Shown piece after piece: positions 42,118-50,492 of a DNA stretch of 64,000 nt. This stretch comes from Phenylobacterium sp. (GTDB lineage: Bacteria; Pseudomonadota; Alphaproteobacteria; Caulobacterales; Caulobacteraceae), in the NCBI RefSeq assembly GCF_004299445.1, contig NZ_SCTC01000050.1, positions 1 through 64,000 on the forward strand, given 5' to 3'. The position numbers and the translations under genes were made by a program. The notes beneath the pieces were generated by a model. That model made no database searches, was not told the origin of the DNA, and worked only from the letters and a program-made list of their open reading frames with translations. Position 1 is the first letter of the stretch. Each line of letters opens with the position of its first letter.

Positions 42118-43977
42118 TTAGGTCGGGATGTTCGCAGCGCTGATGTCGGCGAGGGTACGGCCCACCAGCACCACCGCGTCTTCCGGCGCACCACCGTTGG
42201 TGCTGTCGGCGAACACCACCACGTCCGAGCCGACTTGGATCACGATGTAATCCGCGGTGCCAGACTGGGCCGTGGCGATCGCAACGGCCGCGTCGTAGCT
42301 AGTGGCGGTCAGCTCAATGTAGTTCACACCGTCAGTGGCCGCCCCAAGCCCGCTGAAGTCCAGCGCGTCGGTCGACTGCCAATCAAGGATTTGGTCAAGC
42401 GTACCCGCCGCAATACCCGAGTCAGCGGCCGTGAAGGTGAATAGATCGTCACCATTGCCACCACGCAGGAAGTCGGTACCCGTACCGCCGACGAGGACGT
42501 CGTTGCCGTCGCCGCCTTGGACCGTATCACTGCCCGCGCCGCCGATCAGGCTATCGACCCCGCCACCGCCGTCGACGTTGTCGGCGTCGGCGCCAGCATC
42601 AATCGTGTCGTTGCCTTCGCCGCCCGTGATGACGTCGTTGTTGGCGCCCGAAAGCACGCTGTCGTTGCCGTTACCACCGGAGACGACGTCGTTACCCGCG
42701 CCGGTCTGGTCGCCGTTCGTGTCGGCGCCAGCGTCGAAGGAGAACTGGTCGTCGCCATCGCCCAGAGTGACGCTGTCGTTGTTGGCACCACCGAGCACGA
42801 CGTCGTTGCCGGCACCACCGTCGATGACATCGTTGCCGCCACCGATCCGGTTGTTGATGCTGTCGTTGCCGTCGCCGGCATTGATGTTGTCGTTGCCGGC
42901 ACCGCTGGTGATGGTGTCGTTGCCGACGCCCGCCGTGACGGTGTCAGAACCGCCCGCGGCGTCGATGTTGTCGTTACCGTCTTCACCCACCAGCGTGTCA
43001 CCCGCGCCGCCACCGACGATGGTGTCGTTGCCGAGGTTGCCGTTGATGAAGTCGCCGACCACGCCGCCGTTGCTGACGAGCGAGTCGTTGCCCTGCCCGC
43101 CGAGGACCGAGTCGCGACCGATGGCGTTCGACGAGATGGTGTCGTCGCCCGCGTTGCCTTGCAGCACGTTGACCTGTGCGCCGGTGACGCCGGCCGAGGT
43201 CACGACGATGGAGTCATTGCCGTCGCCGCCGACGATCGACGCATTCGCGCTGGTCGCCGTGATGGAGTCGTCGCCGGTGCCGCCGTCGATGCTGACCGCG
43301 CCGCCTTCAGCCGAAGCCGAAACGAGCGAGTCGCTGCCACCTTCACCGAGCATGACGTCGTTGCCGCCGCCGCCCGTGAGGGTGTCGTTGCCGAGGTTGC
43401 CGTTCAGGAAGTCGGCGCCCGTGCCGCCCAGGATCTGGTCGGCGCCTTGACCGCCGAGCAGGGTGCCGGTCGAGCCCGTGCCCGCACCGTTGATGCTGTC
43501 GTCGCCGAGGTTGCCCTGGGCGAAGTCGGCCGTACCGCCGGTCGTGATCGTGTCGTTGTCGCGGCCGCCGTAGACGGTGTCGTTGCCCGTGCCACCCACC
43601 AGCGAGTCGTCGCCGGCGTTGCCTTGCAGCACGTCAGCGGCGCCGGCGCCATCGAGCGTGTCACCGCCCGCGTTGCCATAGAGGCCGTCGGTCGTCGCGC
43701 CACCGGCCGCGCTGGTCGCGTTGGTGTCGCCAACGTACAGCACCGAGCCGTCGGGGAAGATCGGGGTTTCGAGGATGAAGTTCGCGTTGAACGTCACCGA
43801 CTTGCCGGTCAGGCCCGAGATCACGGTCACGGTCGGACCCGAGGTCGCCGTCGCCGCATTGAAGATCACGGTGGTGCGGTTAGCGGTTTCGCCCGCCTGG
43901 CCGAACACCAGGTTGTCAGACCCCGTATAGGCCGCGGCTTGCGCGTCCGTGATCGTCTCAAAGAAATAAGTCGCCAT
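42118..43977 (-). CDS. RTX calcium-binding surface protein, type I secretion substrate, S-layer candidate
   Basis: A 619-residue acidic protein without signal peptide or cysteine. Residues 1-95 form a beta-rich N-terminal domain. From about 98 to 520 there are some thirty-four glycine/aspartate nonapeptides of the GGxGxDxLx type, which form calcium-binding parallel beta rolls, arranged in longer units that repeat the order GNAGDD, GGQGxD, GNLGNDT. The last ~90 residues, ending DAVVLVGRTLADISAANI, have the pattern of a C-terminal secretion signal. GGAGAG precedes the ATG. The exporter genes lie directly upstream. By analogy with RsaA it may be an S-layer protein, though much shorter. Confidence 0.9.
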   Translation of the reverse strand: MATYFFETITDAQAAAYTGSDNLVFGQAGETANRTTVIFNAATATSGPTVTVISGLTGKSVTFNANFILETPIFPDGSVLYVGDTNATSAAGGATTDGLYGNAGGDTLDGAGAADVLQGNAGDDSLVGGTGNDTVYGGRDNDTITTGGTADFAQGNLGDDSINGAGTGSTGTLLGGQGADQILGGTGADFLNGNLGNDTLTGGGGNDVMLGEGGSDSLVSASAEGGAVSIDGGTGDDSITATSANASIVGGDGNDSIVVTSAGVTGAQVNVLQGNAGDDTISSNAIGRDSVLGGQGNDSLVSNGGVVGDFINGNLGNDTIVGGGAGDTLVGEDGNDNIDAAGGSDTVTAGVGNDTITSGAGNDNINAGDGNDSINNRIGGGNDVIDGGAGNDVVLGGANNDSVTLGDGDDQFSFDAGADTNGDQTGAGNDVVSGGNGNDSVLSGANNDVITGGEGNDTIDAGADADNVDGGGGVDSLIGGAGSDTVQGGDGNDVLVGGTGTDFLRGGNGDDLFTFTAADSGIAAGTLDQILDWQSTDALDFSGLGAATDGVNYIELTATSYDAAVAIATAQSGTADYIVIQVGSDVVVFADSTNGGAPEDAVVLVGRTLADISAANIPT

Positions 43978-44187
43978 TATTCTCTCCAGTCAGTGTCACA
44001 CGGACCCCTGGCACGCTTGACCCCCACCGAAGTGAAGCAGTCCCAGCGGTCCATTACCCCAAGCGCCATAGCATGGCTGCGGCGTAGGTTAGACGAGCCC
44101 AAGGGCAGACGTATCGGAAGCCTGCCAATTGCGCAACCTGAAAAACTCTCCGGAATCTCAGCGTCCAAGGGTGTTGCACAGACGCCG

Positions 44188-45576
44188 CTACTCCTCGCGG
44201 AAGGCGTCTTCCAGGGTGTCCGTAATGGGTGAAATGAGGAAGCTCATGATCGACCTGTCGCCCGTCTTGATGAGGGCCTGGGCGGGCATCCCGGGCGTCA
44301 GCTGCACGCCCTTCTTCAGCTTCGACAGCTGACTAGGCGGGATTCGCAGGTCCACCCGATAATAGGACACCCCGCTCTTTTCGTTGGTGATCCGGTCGGC
44401 CGAGACGACCGCGACGGTGGCGTCCAGCGAGTCGCTGAACCGCTGGTTCAGCCCGGTCAGCTTGACCTTGGCCGGCATGCCGGCGCGCACCTCGTCCACG
44501 TCCTCGGGCTTGATCATCGCGGTGACCGTGAGCGGCGTGGCCACCGGCACGACGTCCATCATCACCTCGCCGCCGCCGACCACGCCGCCGACGGTGAACT
44601 GGGTCAGGTTGAAGACGTAGCCCTCGACCGGCGAGCGCACGATCGTGGCGGCCAGATTCTGGCGTGCGGCGGTCAGCCGCGGGATGACATCCGCGAGCCT
44701 GGTCTGGCTGTCGCGGAGACCTTCAGCGGCCTGGCTGGAGCGTTCATTCTGCAGCGACGACAGTTGCATGCGCGCCTCGCCCATCGCCTGACGCAGGCGG
44801 GCGATCTCGGACAGCAGCTGGCCACGACGCCCGCCCAGTTCGGCCAAAGTGCGCTCGTAGCGTAGAATCAGCGTCTTGGGCGCAAACCCCTGTTCGTTGA
44901 GCTTGCGATAGCCGGACAGTTCCTCCTCGGTCAGCCGCTGCTGTTCGAGGATCGACTCGAGCTGGGCCTGCTGGCCCTGAACCTGGGTCTGCAGCTGCTC
45001 GACGCGCTGAGCCAGGACCGACGACTGGCTCTGGAACAGCTGTTGGCGGGTCATGAACAGGAATTCCTGGTCACGGATGAGCTGGGCCACGCCCGGCTCG
45101 GCCATGCGCGCGGTCAATTCGGCCGGCAGCACCAGAGTGCTGCGGTTGGTGGCCTCGGCGCTGAAGCGCCCACTCTGGGCGACCAGGGTGTCGTACTGGT
45201 TCTGCAGCACATCGACCATGGCGCGCTGTTCGACGTCGTTGAACAGCAGGAGCGGCTGACCGGGCTTCACCAGCTGGCCTTCGCGAGCCAGGATCTGCTT
45301 CACGACCCCGGCGTCCTTGGCCCGCAGCGTCTTGCGCTGCGAATCGACGCGCACCTCGGCCGGCGCGGTGATCCCAGACGCCAGCTGGTCCAGGGAGGCC
45401 CATAGACCCACGCCGAACACGAACACCACGATCACCACGGCGCCCATGATCATCGGCCGGCGCAGGCGCTCCTGGAGCTGGGGCGCCATGGTCTCGGACT
45501 CATCGCCCCCGAACGTGGGGAGGACGTAGTCCTGCTTGGCCGGCAGCCGCGAAAGCGATTTCAGATCCAGCTTCAA
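44188..45576 (-). CDS. Type I secretion membrane fusion protein (HlyD/PrtE/RsaE-like)
   Basis: A 462-residue inner-membrane adaptor. It has a short cytoplasmic N-terminus, one membrane helix (about 42-62), a first half-lipoyl segment (VRVDSQRKTLRAKDAGVVKQ), a long coiled coil (about 150-320), and a C-terminal beta barrel with VRSPVEGYVFNL. It links the ABC transporter to a TolC-type outer membrane channel, which is not encoded here. Its start overlaps the ABC gene stop by four bases, and the RTX gene follows 210 bases after it. Confidence 0.93.
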   Translation of the reverse strand: MKLDLKSLSRLPAKQDYVLPTFGGDESETMAPQLQERLRRPMIMGAVVIVVFVFGVGLWASLDQLASGITAPAEVRVDSQRKTLRAKDAGVVKQILAREGQLVKPGQPLLLFNDVEQRAMVDVLQNQYDTLVAQSGRFSAEATNRSTLVLPAELTARMAEPGVAQLIRDQEFLFMTRQQLFQSQSSVLAQRVEQLQTQVQGQQAQLESILEQQRLTEEELSGYRKLNEQGFAPKTLILRYERTLAELGGRRGQLLSEIARLRQAMGEARMQLSSLQNERSSQAAEGLRDSQTRLADVIPRLTAARQNLAATIVRSPVEGYVFNLTQFTVGGVVGGGEVMMDVVPVATPLTVTAMIKPEDVDEVRAGMPAKVKLTGLNQRFSDSLDATVAVVSADRITNEKSGVSYYRVDLRIPPSQLSKLKKGVQLTPGMPAQALIKTGDRSIMSFLISPITDTLEDAFREE

Positions 45577-47309
45577 CGACCCGCCTCCACGGCGCGGACT
45601 TCAGGCTGTTGCGCCGGCTTGACCAGGCGCGCCATCACCTGGTCGCGCGGGCCAAAGAGCTCGACGCGTCCGTCGCGCAGCACCAGCATCTTGTCGGCCG
45701 AGCGGAACACGCCCGGCTTGTGCGAAATGATCACGACGGTGGCGCCGTTGGCCTTCATGGCGTCGATGGCGCCCATCAGCGCCTCCTCGCCCTCGGCGTC
45801 GAGGTTGGCGTTGGGTTCATCCAGCACGACGAACGCCGGGTTGCCCAGCAGGCAGCGGGCCAGGCCCACGCGCTGGCGCTGGCCGGCGGACAGCACGACG
45901 CCGCCCTCCCCCACGTCGGTGTCGTAGCCCTTGGGCATGCGCAGGATCAGGTCATGCACGCCGGCGAGCTGGGCGGCGGCCACCACTTCCTCGTCGGTCA
46001 CGCCCTCACGAAAGCGCGCGATGTTGTTGCGCACGGTGCCGGCGAAGAGCTCGGTGTCCTGTGGGAGGTAGCCCACATAGCGGCCGAAGTCGGCGCGATC
46101 CCAGGTGAACACGTCGGCGCCATCGAGGCGCACCACGCCGTTGAGCGGCTTCCAGATGCCGACCAGCAGGCGCGCCAGGGTGGACTTGCCCGCGCCCGAG
46201 GGACCGATCACGCCCAGGACCTCGTTCGGGTCGATGGCGAAGTTGACATTGCCCAGCACCAGCCGCTGAACGCCGGGCGGCGCGAAGTTCACGCCCTCGA
46301 CCGAAAGCTTGCCCAACGGGCGCGGCAGCGAGGTGGCCGAGGACGGCGGCTCGGCGTTCTTGAGCAGCACGTTCAGACGCTCGAACGCCCGGTACATGTT
46401 GTTGAGGGGATCCCACGAGCCCACGATCTTCTCGATCGGCTGCAGCGCGCGGCTGGCCAGGATCATGTTGGCGAACAGCATCCCGGGGTGAATCTTGCCT
46501 TCGAGGATCAGGTAGGCGCCCAGCGCCACGATCAGCACCTGCATCCCCATCCGGACGAACTTGATGAGGTCGTTGTAGAAGTTGGACGCCTCGGCGGCGG
46601 CCGCGCCGCGCTCGATGGTGATCGCCCGGTGACGGGCCCAGGCCTTTCCCAGCGTGGGCAGCATCCCCATCGCGCGCACCACCTCGCCGTTGCGAAGCGC
46701 CGCATCGGTGAAGCCATAGCTGCGCAGCGCGGCTTCGTTGGCGTCCTTCAGTGAATTCTGCACCGCCCGGGCCTGAGCGATGGCCAGCAGGACCAGGATG
46801 ATCGCGCCCACGAAGGTGACCACGCCCACCAGCGGGTCGATAATGAAGAGGACGCCCAGGTAGACGGGAATCCACGGCACATCGAAGAAGGCGGCGGCGG
46901 CGATGCCCGTCAGCGACTGGCGGAACTGGTCCAGGTCGCGCAGCGCCTGGGCGCGGGCGCCCGGATCACCGCGAACGGCCGCGTCGAACAGGCTGGTGAA
47001 CACCCGCCCCGACGTGCGCTGGTCCAGCGCGACGCCGAAGTTGATCAGCACGCGGGCGCGGATGTCGTCGATGACGCTGGAAATCGCGAAGACGAACAGC
47101 GTGACGACCGTCAGGGTCCACAAGGTGGCCTGGTTCTGGCTCGTCATCACCCGGCCGTAGACCTGGTAGGTGTAGAGCGGCAGGGCCATGTAGAGGATGT
47201 TCGAGACGAGGCTGAACCCGAACGCGACGGCCGCAGGCTTGTAGCCCTCGCGCAGCGCGCGTCCCAGGACGTTGTCCGGGAGGTCCGTCAGGAAGGTCAG
47301 GAATTTCAT
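45573..47309 (-). CDS. Type I secretion ABC transporter (PrtD/RsaD-like)
   Basis: A 578-residue half-transporter with a six-helix membrane domain (about 20-320) and an ATPase domain: Walker A GPSGAGKST (369-377), signature LSAGQRQR (the LSGGQ variant with Ala), Walker B FVVLDEPNANLD. There is no C39 peptidase domain, as in RTX exporters of the PrtD group. The ATG at 47309 is preferred; a TTG three codons earlier is possible. It heads the exporter-RTX operon and is divergent from the DUF6270-like gene. Confidence 0.93.
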   Translation of the reverse strand: MKFLTFLTDLPDNVLGRALREGYKPAAVAFGFSLVSNILYMALPLYTYQVYGRVMTSQNQATLWTLTVVTLFVFAISSVIDDIRARVLINFGVALDQRTSGRVFTSLFDAAVRGDPGARAQALRDLDQFRQSLTGIAAAAFFDVPWIPVYLGVLFIIDPLVGVVTFVGAIILVLLAIAQARAVQNSLKDANEAALRSYGFTDAALRNGEVVRAMGMLPTLGKAWARHRAITIERGAAAAEASNFYNDLIKFVRMGMQVLIVALGAYLILEGKIHPGMLFANMILASRALQPIEKIVGSWDPLNNMYRAFERLNVLLKNAEPPSSATSLPRPLGKLSVEGVNFAPPGVQRLVLGNVNFAIDPNEVLGVIGPSGAGKSTLARLLVGIWKPLNGVVRLDGADVFTWDRADFGRYVGYLPQDTELFAGTVRNNIARFREGVTDEEVVAAAQLAGVHDLILRMPKGYDTDVGEGGVVLSAGQRQRVGLARCLLGNPAFVVLDEPNANLDAEGEEALMGAIDAMKANGATVVIISHKPGVFRSADKMLVLRDGRVELFGPRDQVMARLVKPAQQPEVRAVEAGR

Positions 47310-47492
47310 AGCGCGCAAACTGTCCAGTCAGACCCTAACAGGGCTGATACACCATACTTCGACGAAAAGGGTGAACGCGCCTCACGATACGCCATTCTGA
47401 CCGTCTCGCGCCGAAAGGGCGCGTTGATGCGCAGGCCGCCATCGCTTGTCAATGTTCCGGACTGTCGCCCCACCCGTGCTATGCACCGGCGG

Positions 47493-48308
47493 ATGAAGCC
47501 GCGCATCGCCATTCTCGGCAGCTGCATTACCCGCGACCTGTGGCCGATCCGTGGCGGCGGCGCGGAGTTTCTGCTGTATATCTCGCGGACCAGCTTCCCC
47601 AGCCTGTTCAGCCCTGCGCTGGCCGGCTTCACGCCCGACGACGGGCTGCCCGGCGACCTGCACCAGCACGAGCACGCCGCCCTGGTGGCCGACCTGCGCA
47701 AGACGGCGCTGGCGAAGCTGGTGGCCTACCGGCCGACCCACCTGATCTTCGATTTCATCGACGAGCGCTTCGACCTGCTGGCCGCCGACGGCGCGCTGGC
47801 CAACGTCAGCGGCGAGATGGTCCGCAGCGGCTATATGGCGCAACCGGCGCTGGCGGCCGGTCGGCGCCTGTCGCGGCTGTCGCCGGCGTGCGAGCGGCTG
47901 TGGATGGACGGCGTGGCCGAGTTCGCCGCCGTTGTGCGCGCCACGCCCCTGCAGGAGGCGATGCTGATCCATCACGAAGCCCGCTGGGCGACGCATCAGC
48001 GTGCGCCGGACGGAAGTCTGTCGCCGATCACCGGTGTCGAGATCGTGGGCGGGCAGCCGGCCGAAATTGCGCCCTACAACGCCCTGCTTGAGCGGCAGGA
48101 GGCGGCCTTCCGGTCCGTGATGCCGCCGATGGCCCGCATCGACGCGGGCCACCACCGCGTGGCCGACACGGCGCATCGCTGGGGCCTCAGCCCGTTCCAC
48201 TATGTGCCCGAGTACTACGACGAGGTGCGGCGACAGCTGGATCAGCTGGGACTGGCCGAGGCGTTTCCTAGGGAGCGCCCTGACGCGCCCAGTATTCCAG
48301 CGGCGTGA
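47493..48308 (+). CDS. DUF6270-like protein
   Basis: A 271-residue cytoplasmic protein beginning IAILGSCITRDLW; a GSC-x-T/S-RD start with later LIFDFIDERFDL and a C-terminal HYVPEYYDEVRRQL is typical of DUF6270, a family found in polysaccharide loci and resembling SGNH hydrolases at the GSC block. The role is unknown, perhaps an esterase acting on a glycan. The ATG at 47493 is chosen from three in-frame starts. The 3' end overlaps the convergent repeat gene by 41 bases. Confidence 0.7.
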   Translation: MKPRIAILGSCITRDLWPIRGGGAEFLLYISRTSFPSLFSPALAGFTPDDGLPGDLHQHEHAALVADLRKTALAKLVAYRPTHLIFDFIDERFDLLAADGALANVSGEMVRSGYMAQPALAAGRRLSRLSPACERLWMDGVAEFAAVVRATPLQEAMLIHHEARWATHQRAPDGSLSPITGVEIVGGQPAEIAPYNALLERQEAAFRSVMPPMARIDAGHHRVADTAHRWGLSPFHYVPEYYDEVRRQLDQLGLAEAFPRERPDAPSIPAA

Positions 48309-49491
48309 CGCCGTCGCGGGCGAGGCCCGGCTGTTTGGCCAGATAGGCCGCCGTCGGGAATCCCGGCCTCGCCTCCGCGATCGCCCAGGCGCCGCCCTGC
48401 AGATAGTCCACCAAGGGGTTCACCCCGGGCGCCAGCCCATCGCCCCGCGCCTCGATGTAGTGCGCGGCGTCGAACCAGGGGCTCGGCGAACGGCCCAGCC
48501 GACCGCCCTCGGCCAGGAAGTGTGTCAGCGGTTCGACGCCCGAGGCGGCGACCTCGGGATTCTGCTCCAGGTACCAGCGACCGTCGAACAGCGGATGCGG
48601 TGACAGGCCCTCCCGCCAGCCGGTGGTGAGGTAGTGCGAAAGCGGCGGCTCGGTCGTCTGGACCTGGCGCCGGTACCAGGCCGGGTCGAACAGCGGGTGC
48701 GGGCTGAGACCCAGCGCCCAGCCTTCCCGCAGATAGTGCGACAGGGCGTCGTCCCCGGCCGCCAGGGGGGCTGACTGGGCCAGGTAGTGGCCCACGTCGA
48801 ACAGGGGATGCGGCGCGCCCTGCCCGCCCGCCCCTGTGCGGACGTAGTGTTCCAGCGGCGTGACGCTGGTGGCGGCCAACGCGACGGCGTGCTCCCGGGC
48901 GTACCAGGCGGGCTCGAAGAGCGCCGAGGGCGCACGGCCCTCGCGGCCACCCGACACGAGGTAGTGGACCAGCGGCGCGGTCCCGCGGGCGGCTACGTCG
49001 GGATAGGCCGCGAGGTACCAGGCCTGGTCGAATGGCGCGAGCGGCGCCACCGCCGGGTTCGCGCCGCGCCGCGCGTACGCCGCCATGTGCCGAAAGTCAT
49101 GCAGGGGGCGGCCCGTCCCGCGCCAGACGCCGCTGCGGGCGATCACACAGGCCTGGCCCAGCGAGCCAAGACGGAGCAGCAGACGATCCAGCATCTGGGC
49201 CGGGCGGCCTGACCGGCGGTTCGTCGACGGCCGCCGCGCGCGATAGGCGGCCAGCGCCTGGTCGCGCAGGCTGGCCTGCAACGCCGCCCGGGCGGCCAGC
49301 GACTCGTGCAGCGCCAGCGTCAGTTCGGTGCGGGTCAGCGCCTCGCGAACCTGCGCCTCGTGGGCCAGCGCCTTCAGCCCGCCCACCTGAGCGGCGAGCG
49401 CGCGAACCTTGTCCAGGACGGGTGCGGTGACGATCCGGGGCGCGGCGGGGGGCGCCGCGGCCTCGGTCACGCGCCTTCGTGTTCGAGCCAT
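48268..49491 (-). CDS. Protein made of seven ~37-residue modules
   Basis: A 407-residue protein. Residues 1-145 are a basic, Ala/Arg-rich helical region. From about 150 to the end there are seven tandem modules of 34-39 residues with the pattern FDxxWYL...PDVAxxG, then PLxHYLxxGxxEGRxP; the first (FDQAWYLAAYPDVAARG) and fifth fit best, the others are diverged. The same module is fused to glycosyltransferases in the two upstream genes. No enzyme domain is seen, so it may bind a glycan or a partner protein. It overlaps the upstream gene by 25 bases and the convergent gene by 41. Confidence 0.8.
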   Translation of the reverse strand: MARTRRRVTEAAAPPAAPRIVTAPVLDKVRALAAQVGGLKALAHEAQVREALTRTELTLALHESLAARAALQASLRDQALAAYRARRPSTNRRSGRPAQMLDRLLLRLGSLGQACVIARSGVWRGTGRPLHDFRHMAAYARRGANPAVAPLAPFDQAWYLAAYPDVAARGTAPLVHYLVSGGREGRAPSALFEPAWYAREHAVALAATSVTPLEHYVRTGAGGQGAPHPLFDVGHYLAQSAPLAAGDDALSHYLREGWALGLSPHPLFDPAWYRRQVQTTEPPLSHYLTTGWREGLSPHPLFDGRWYLEQNPEVAASGVEPLTHFLAEGGRLGRSPSPWFDAAHYIEARGDGLAPGVNPLVDYLQGGAWAIAEARPGFPTAAYLAKQPGLARDGVTPLEYWARQGAP

Positions 49492-50492
49492 TCTTGGAAA
49501 CTGCCGCGTCCGGAAGCGAAGGGGTTGGGGAAGGCCTGCTGCAGGTCTGTGCGCTCGCGATAGAGCACGCGGTCCTGCTTGGCGATGGGGCGGCCGTCGT
49601 CATAGGCGCCGAAGGCCCACCAGCGCTCGGGGATGGCCGGGTCTGTGGCGGCGGTCACGAGGCGGCGGTACCAGCTCCAGATCTCATAGACGGGATAGTT
49701 CTGGCCCGCGTAGCGCTTGGTCATCGAATCGCCGACCGCGCCCAGCTTCGTGAAGTGCCAGAACCGCAGAGGCGCGCCGTTGACGAGGATGCGACCGTCC
49801 TTCTCCACGCTGACCTTGCGGGTCGAGAGGTTCCAGCTGGCGACGTTGTAGCCGGGGTCGCGGATGATCTTCACATTGTCGAACAGAGCCGGGACATGGT
49901 CGCACCAGCGCTGGTCGACGAAGAGGCCGTTGGGCATGTCGTCGTAGCAGTAGTTGAGCAGACGGTCGTTCCACCACCTCGCGAAGCGGGCGCCCTCCCC
50001 CGTGGTGCGGATCGCCACGAAGCCCAGGTTGAAGATGCCGGTGCGCGAGGCCGACAGGTCGTTGTCGAGGATCGCGGCGTGGTCGTCGTTGGGATCGATC
50101 AGGTGAGGCGTGAGCAGGATATCATGCTCGGACAGCCACTGCTCCAGCGGCTCCAGGGTCGAGAGCGCGGCGGTGTCGGGATCCATGTAGATGACCGCGT
50201 CGAAGCCCCAGTCGCAGGCCTGATGCAGGAAGGGACCCTTCACCGCCGTGCAGACCTCGACCACATCGTGCTTGAAGAGCCAGCTCTGGAAGTTGGGGAT
50301 GCCCAGGTCGCTGGCCCAGACCAGCCGGTCGAACGGCTCGCTCGCGGGGTCGAAGACGAAGCCCTCGGGCGGCTTGTCGGTGATCAGGGCCGCCAGTTCC
50401 CAGTCGGGACGATGCTGGCGCAGCGTCTGGAACAGGACCCGGGCCCGGTTCAGGTACGAGAACGTGAAGCTGGTGTAGCAGAGGATCTTCAT
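49467..50492 (-). CDS. Nucleotide-diphospho-sugar transferase, GT8/GT-A-like
   Basis: A 341-residue GT-A protein. It opens with MKILCYTSFTFSYLNRARVL and has the metal-binding DxD at Asp104/Asp106 (IYMDPDTAAL). Further features are GIFNLGFVAIRTT and FVDQRWCDHVPALFDNVKII, the layout of GT8-like enzymes, with a PLRFWHFTKLG segment before the C-terminus. It overlaps the preceding gene by four bases and the repeat-protein gene by 25, so it is part of the four-gene cassette. Donor and acceptor unknown. Confidence 0.82.
   Translation of the reverse strand: MKILCYTSFTFSYLNRARVLFQTLRQHRPDWELAALITDKPPEGFVFDPASEPFDRLVWASDLGIPNFQSWLFKHDVVEVCTAVKGPFLHQACDWGFDAVIYMDPDTAALSTLEPLEQWLSEHDILLTPHLIDPNDDHAAILDNDLSASRTGIFNLGFVAIRTTGEGARFARWWNDRLLNYCYDDMPNGLFVDQRWCDHVPALFDNVKIIRDPGYNVASWNLSTRKVSVEKDGRILVNGAPLRFWHFTKLGAVGDSMTKRYAGQNYPVYEIWSWYRRLVTAATDPAIPERWWAFGAYDDGRPIAKQDRVLYRERTDLQQAFPNPFASGRGSFQEWLEHEGA

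Noticed and set aside
42118..43977. Tandem DNA repeats as a possible CRISPR or satellite
   Set aside because: They encode RTX nonapeptides in frame and vary at third positions as coding repeats do.
42335..44232. Two long plus-strand frames antisense to the RTX gene
   Set aside because: They arise from the repeated codon pattern of the RTX sequence; products are Ser/Pro- or Val/Ala/Asp-biased with no domain and no ribosome binding site.
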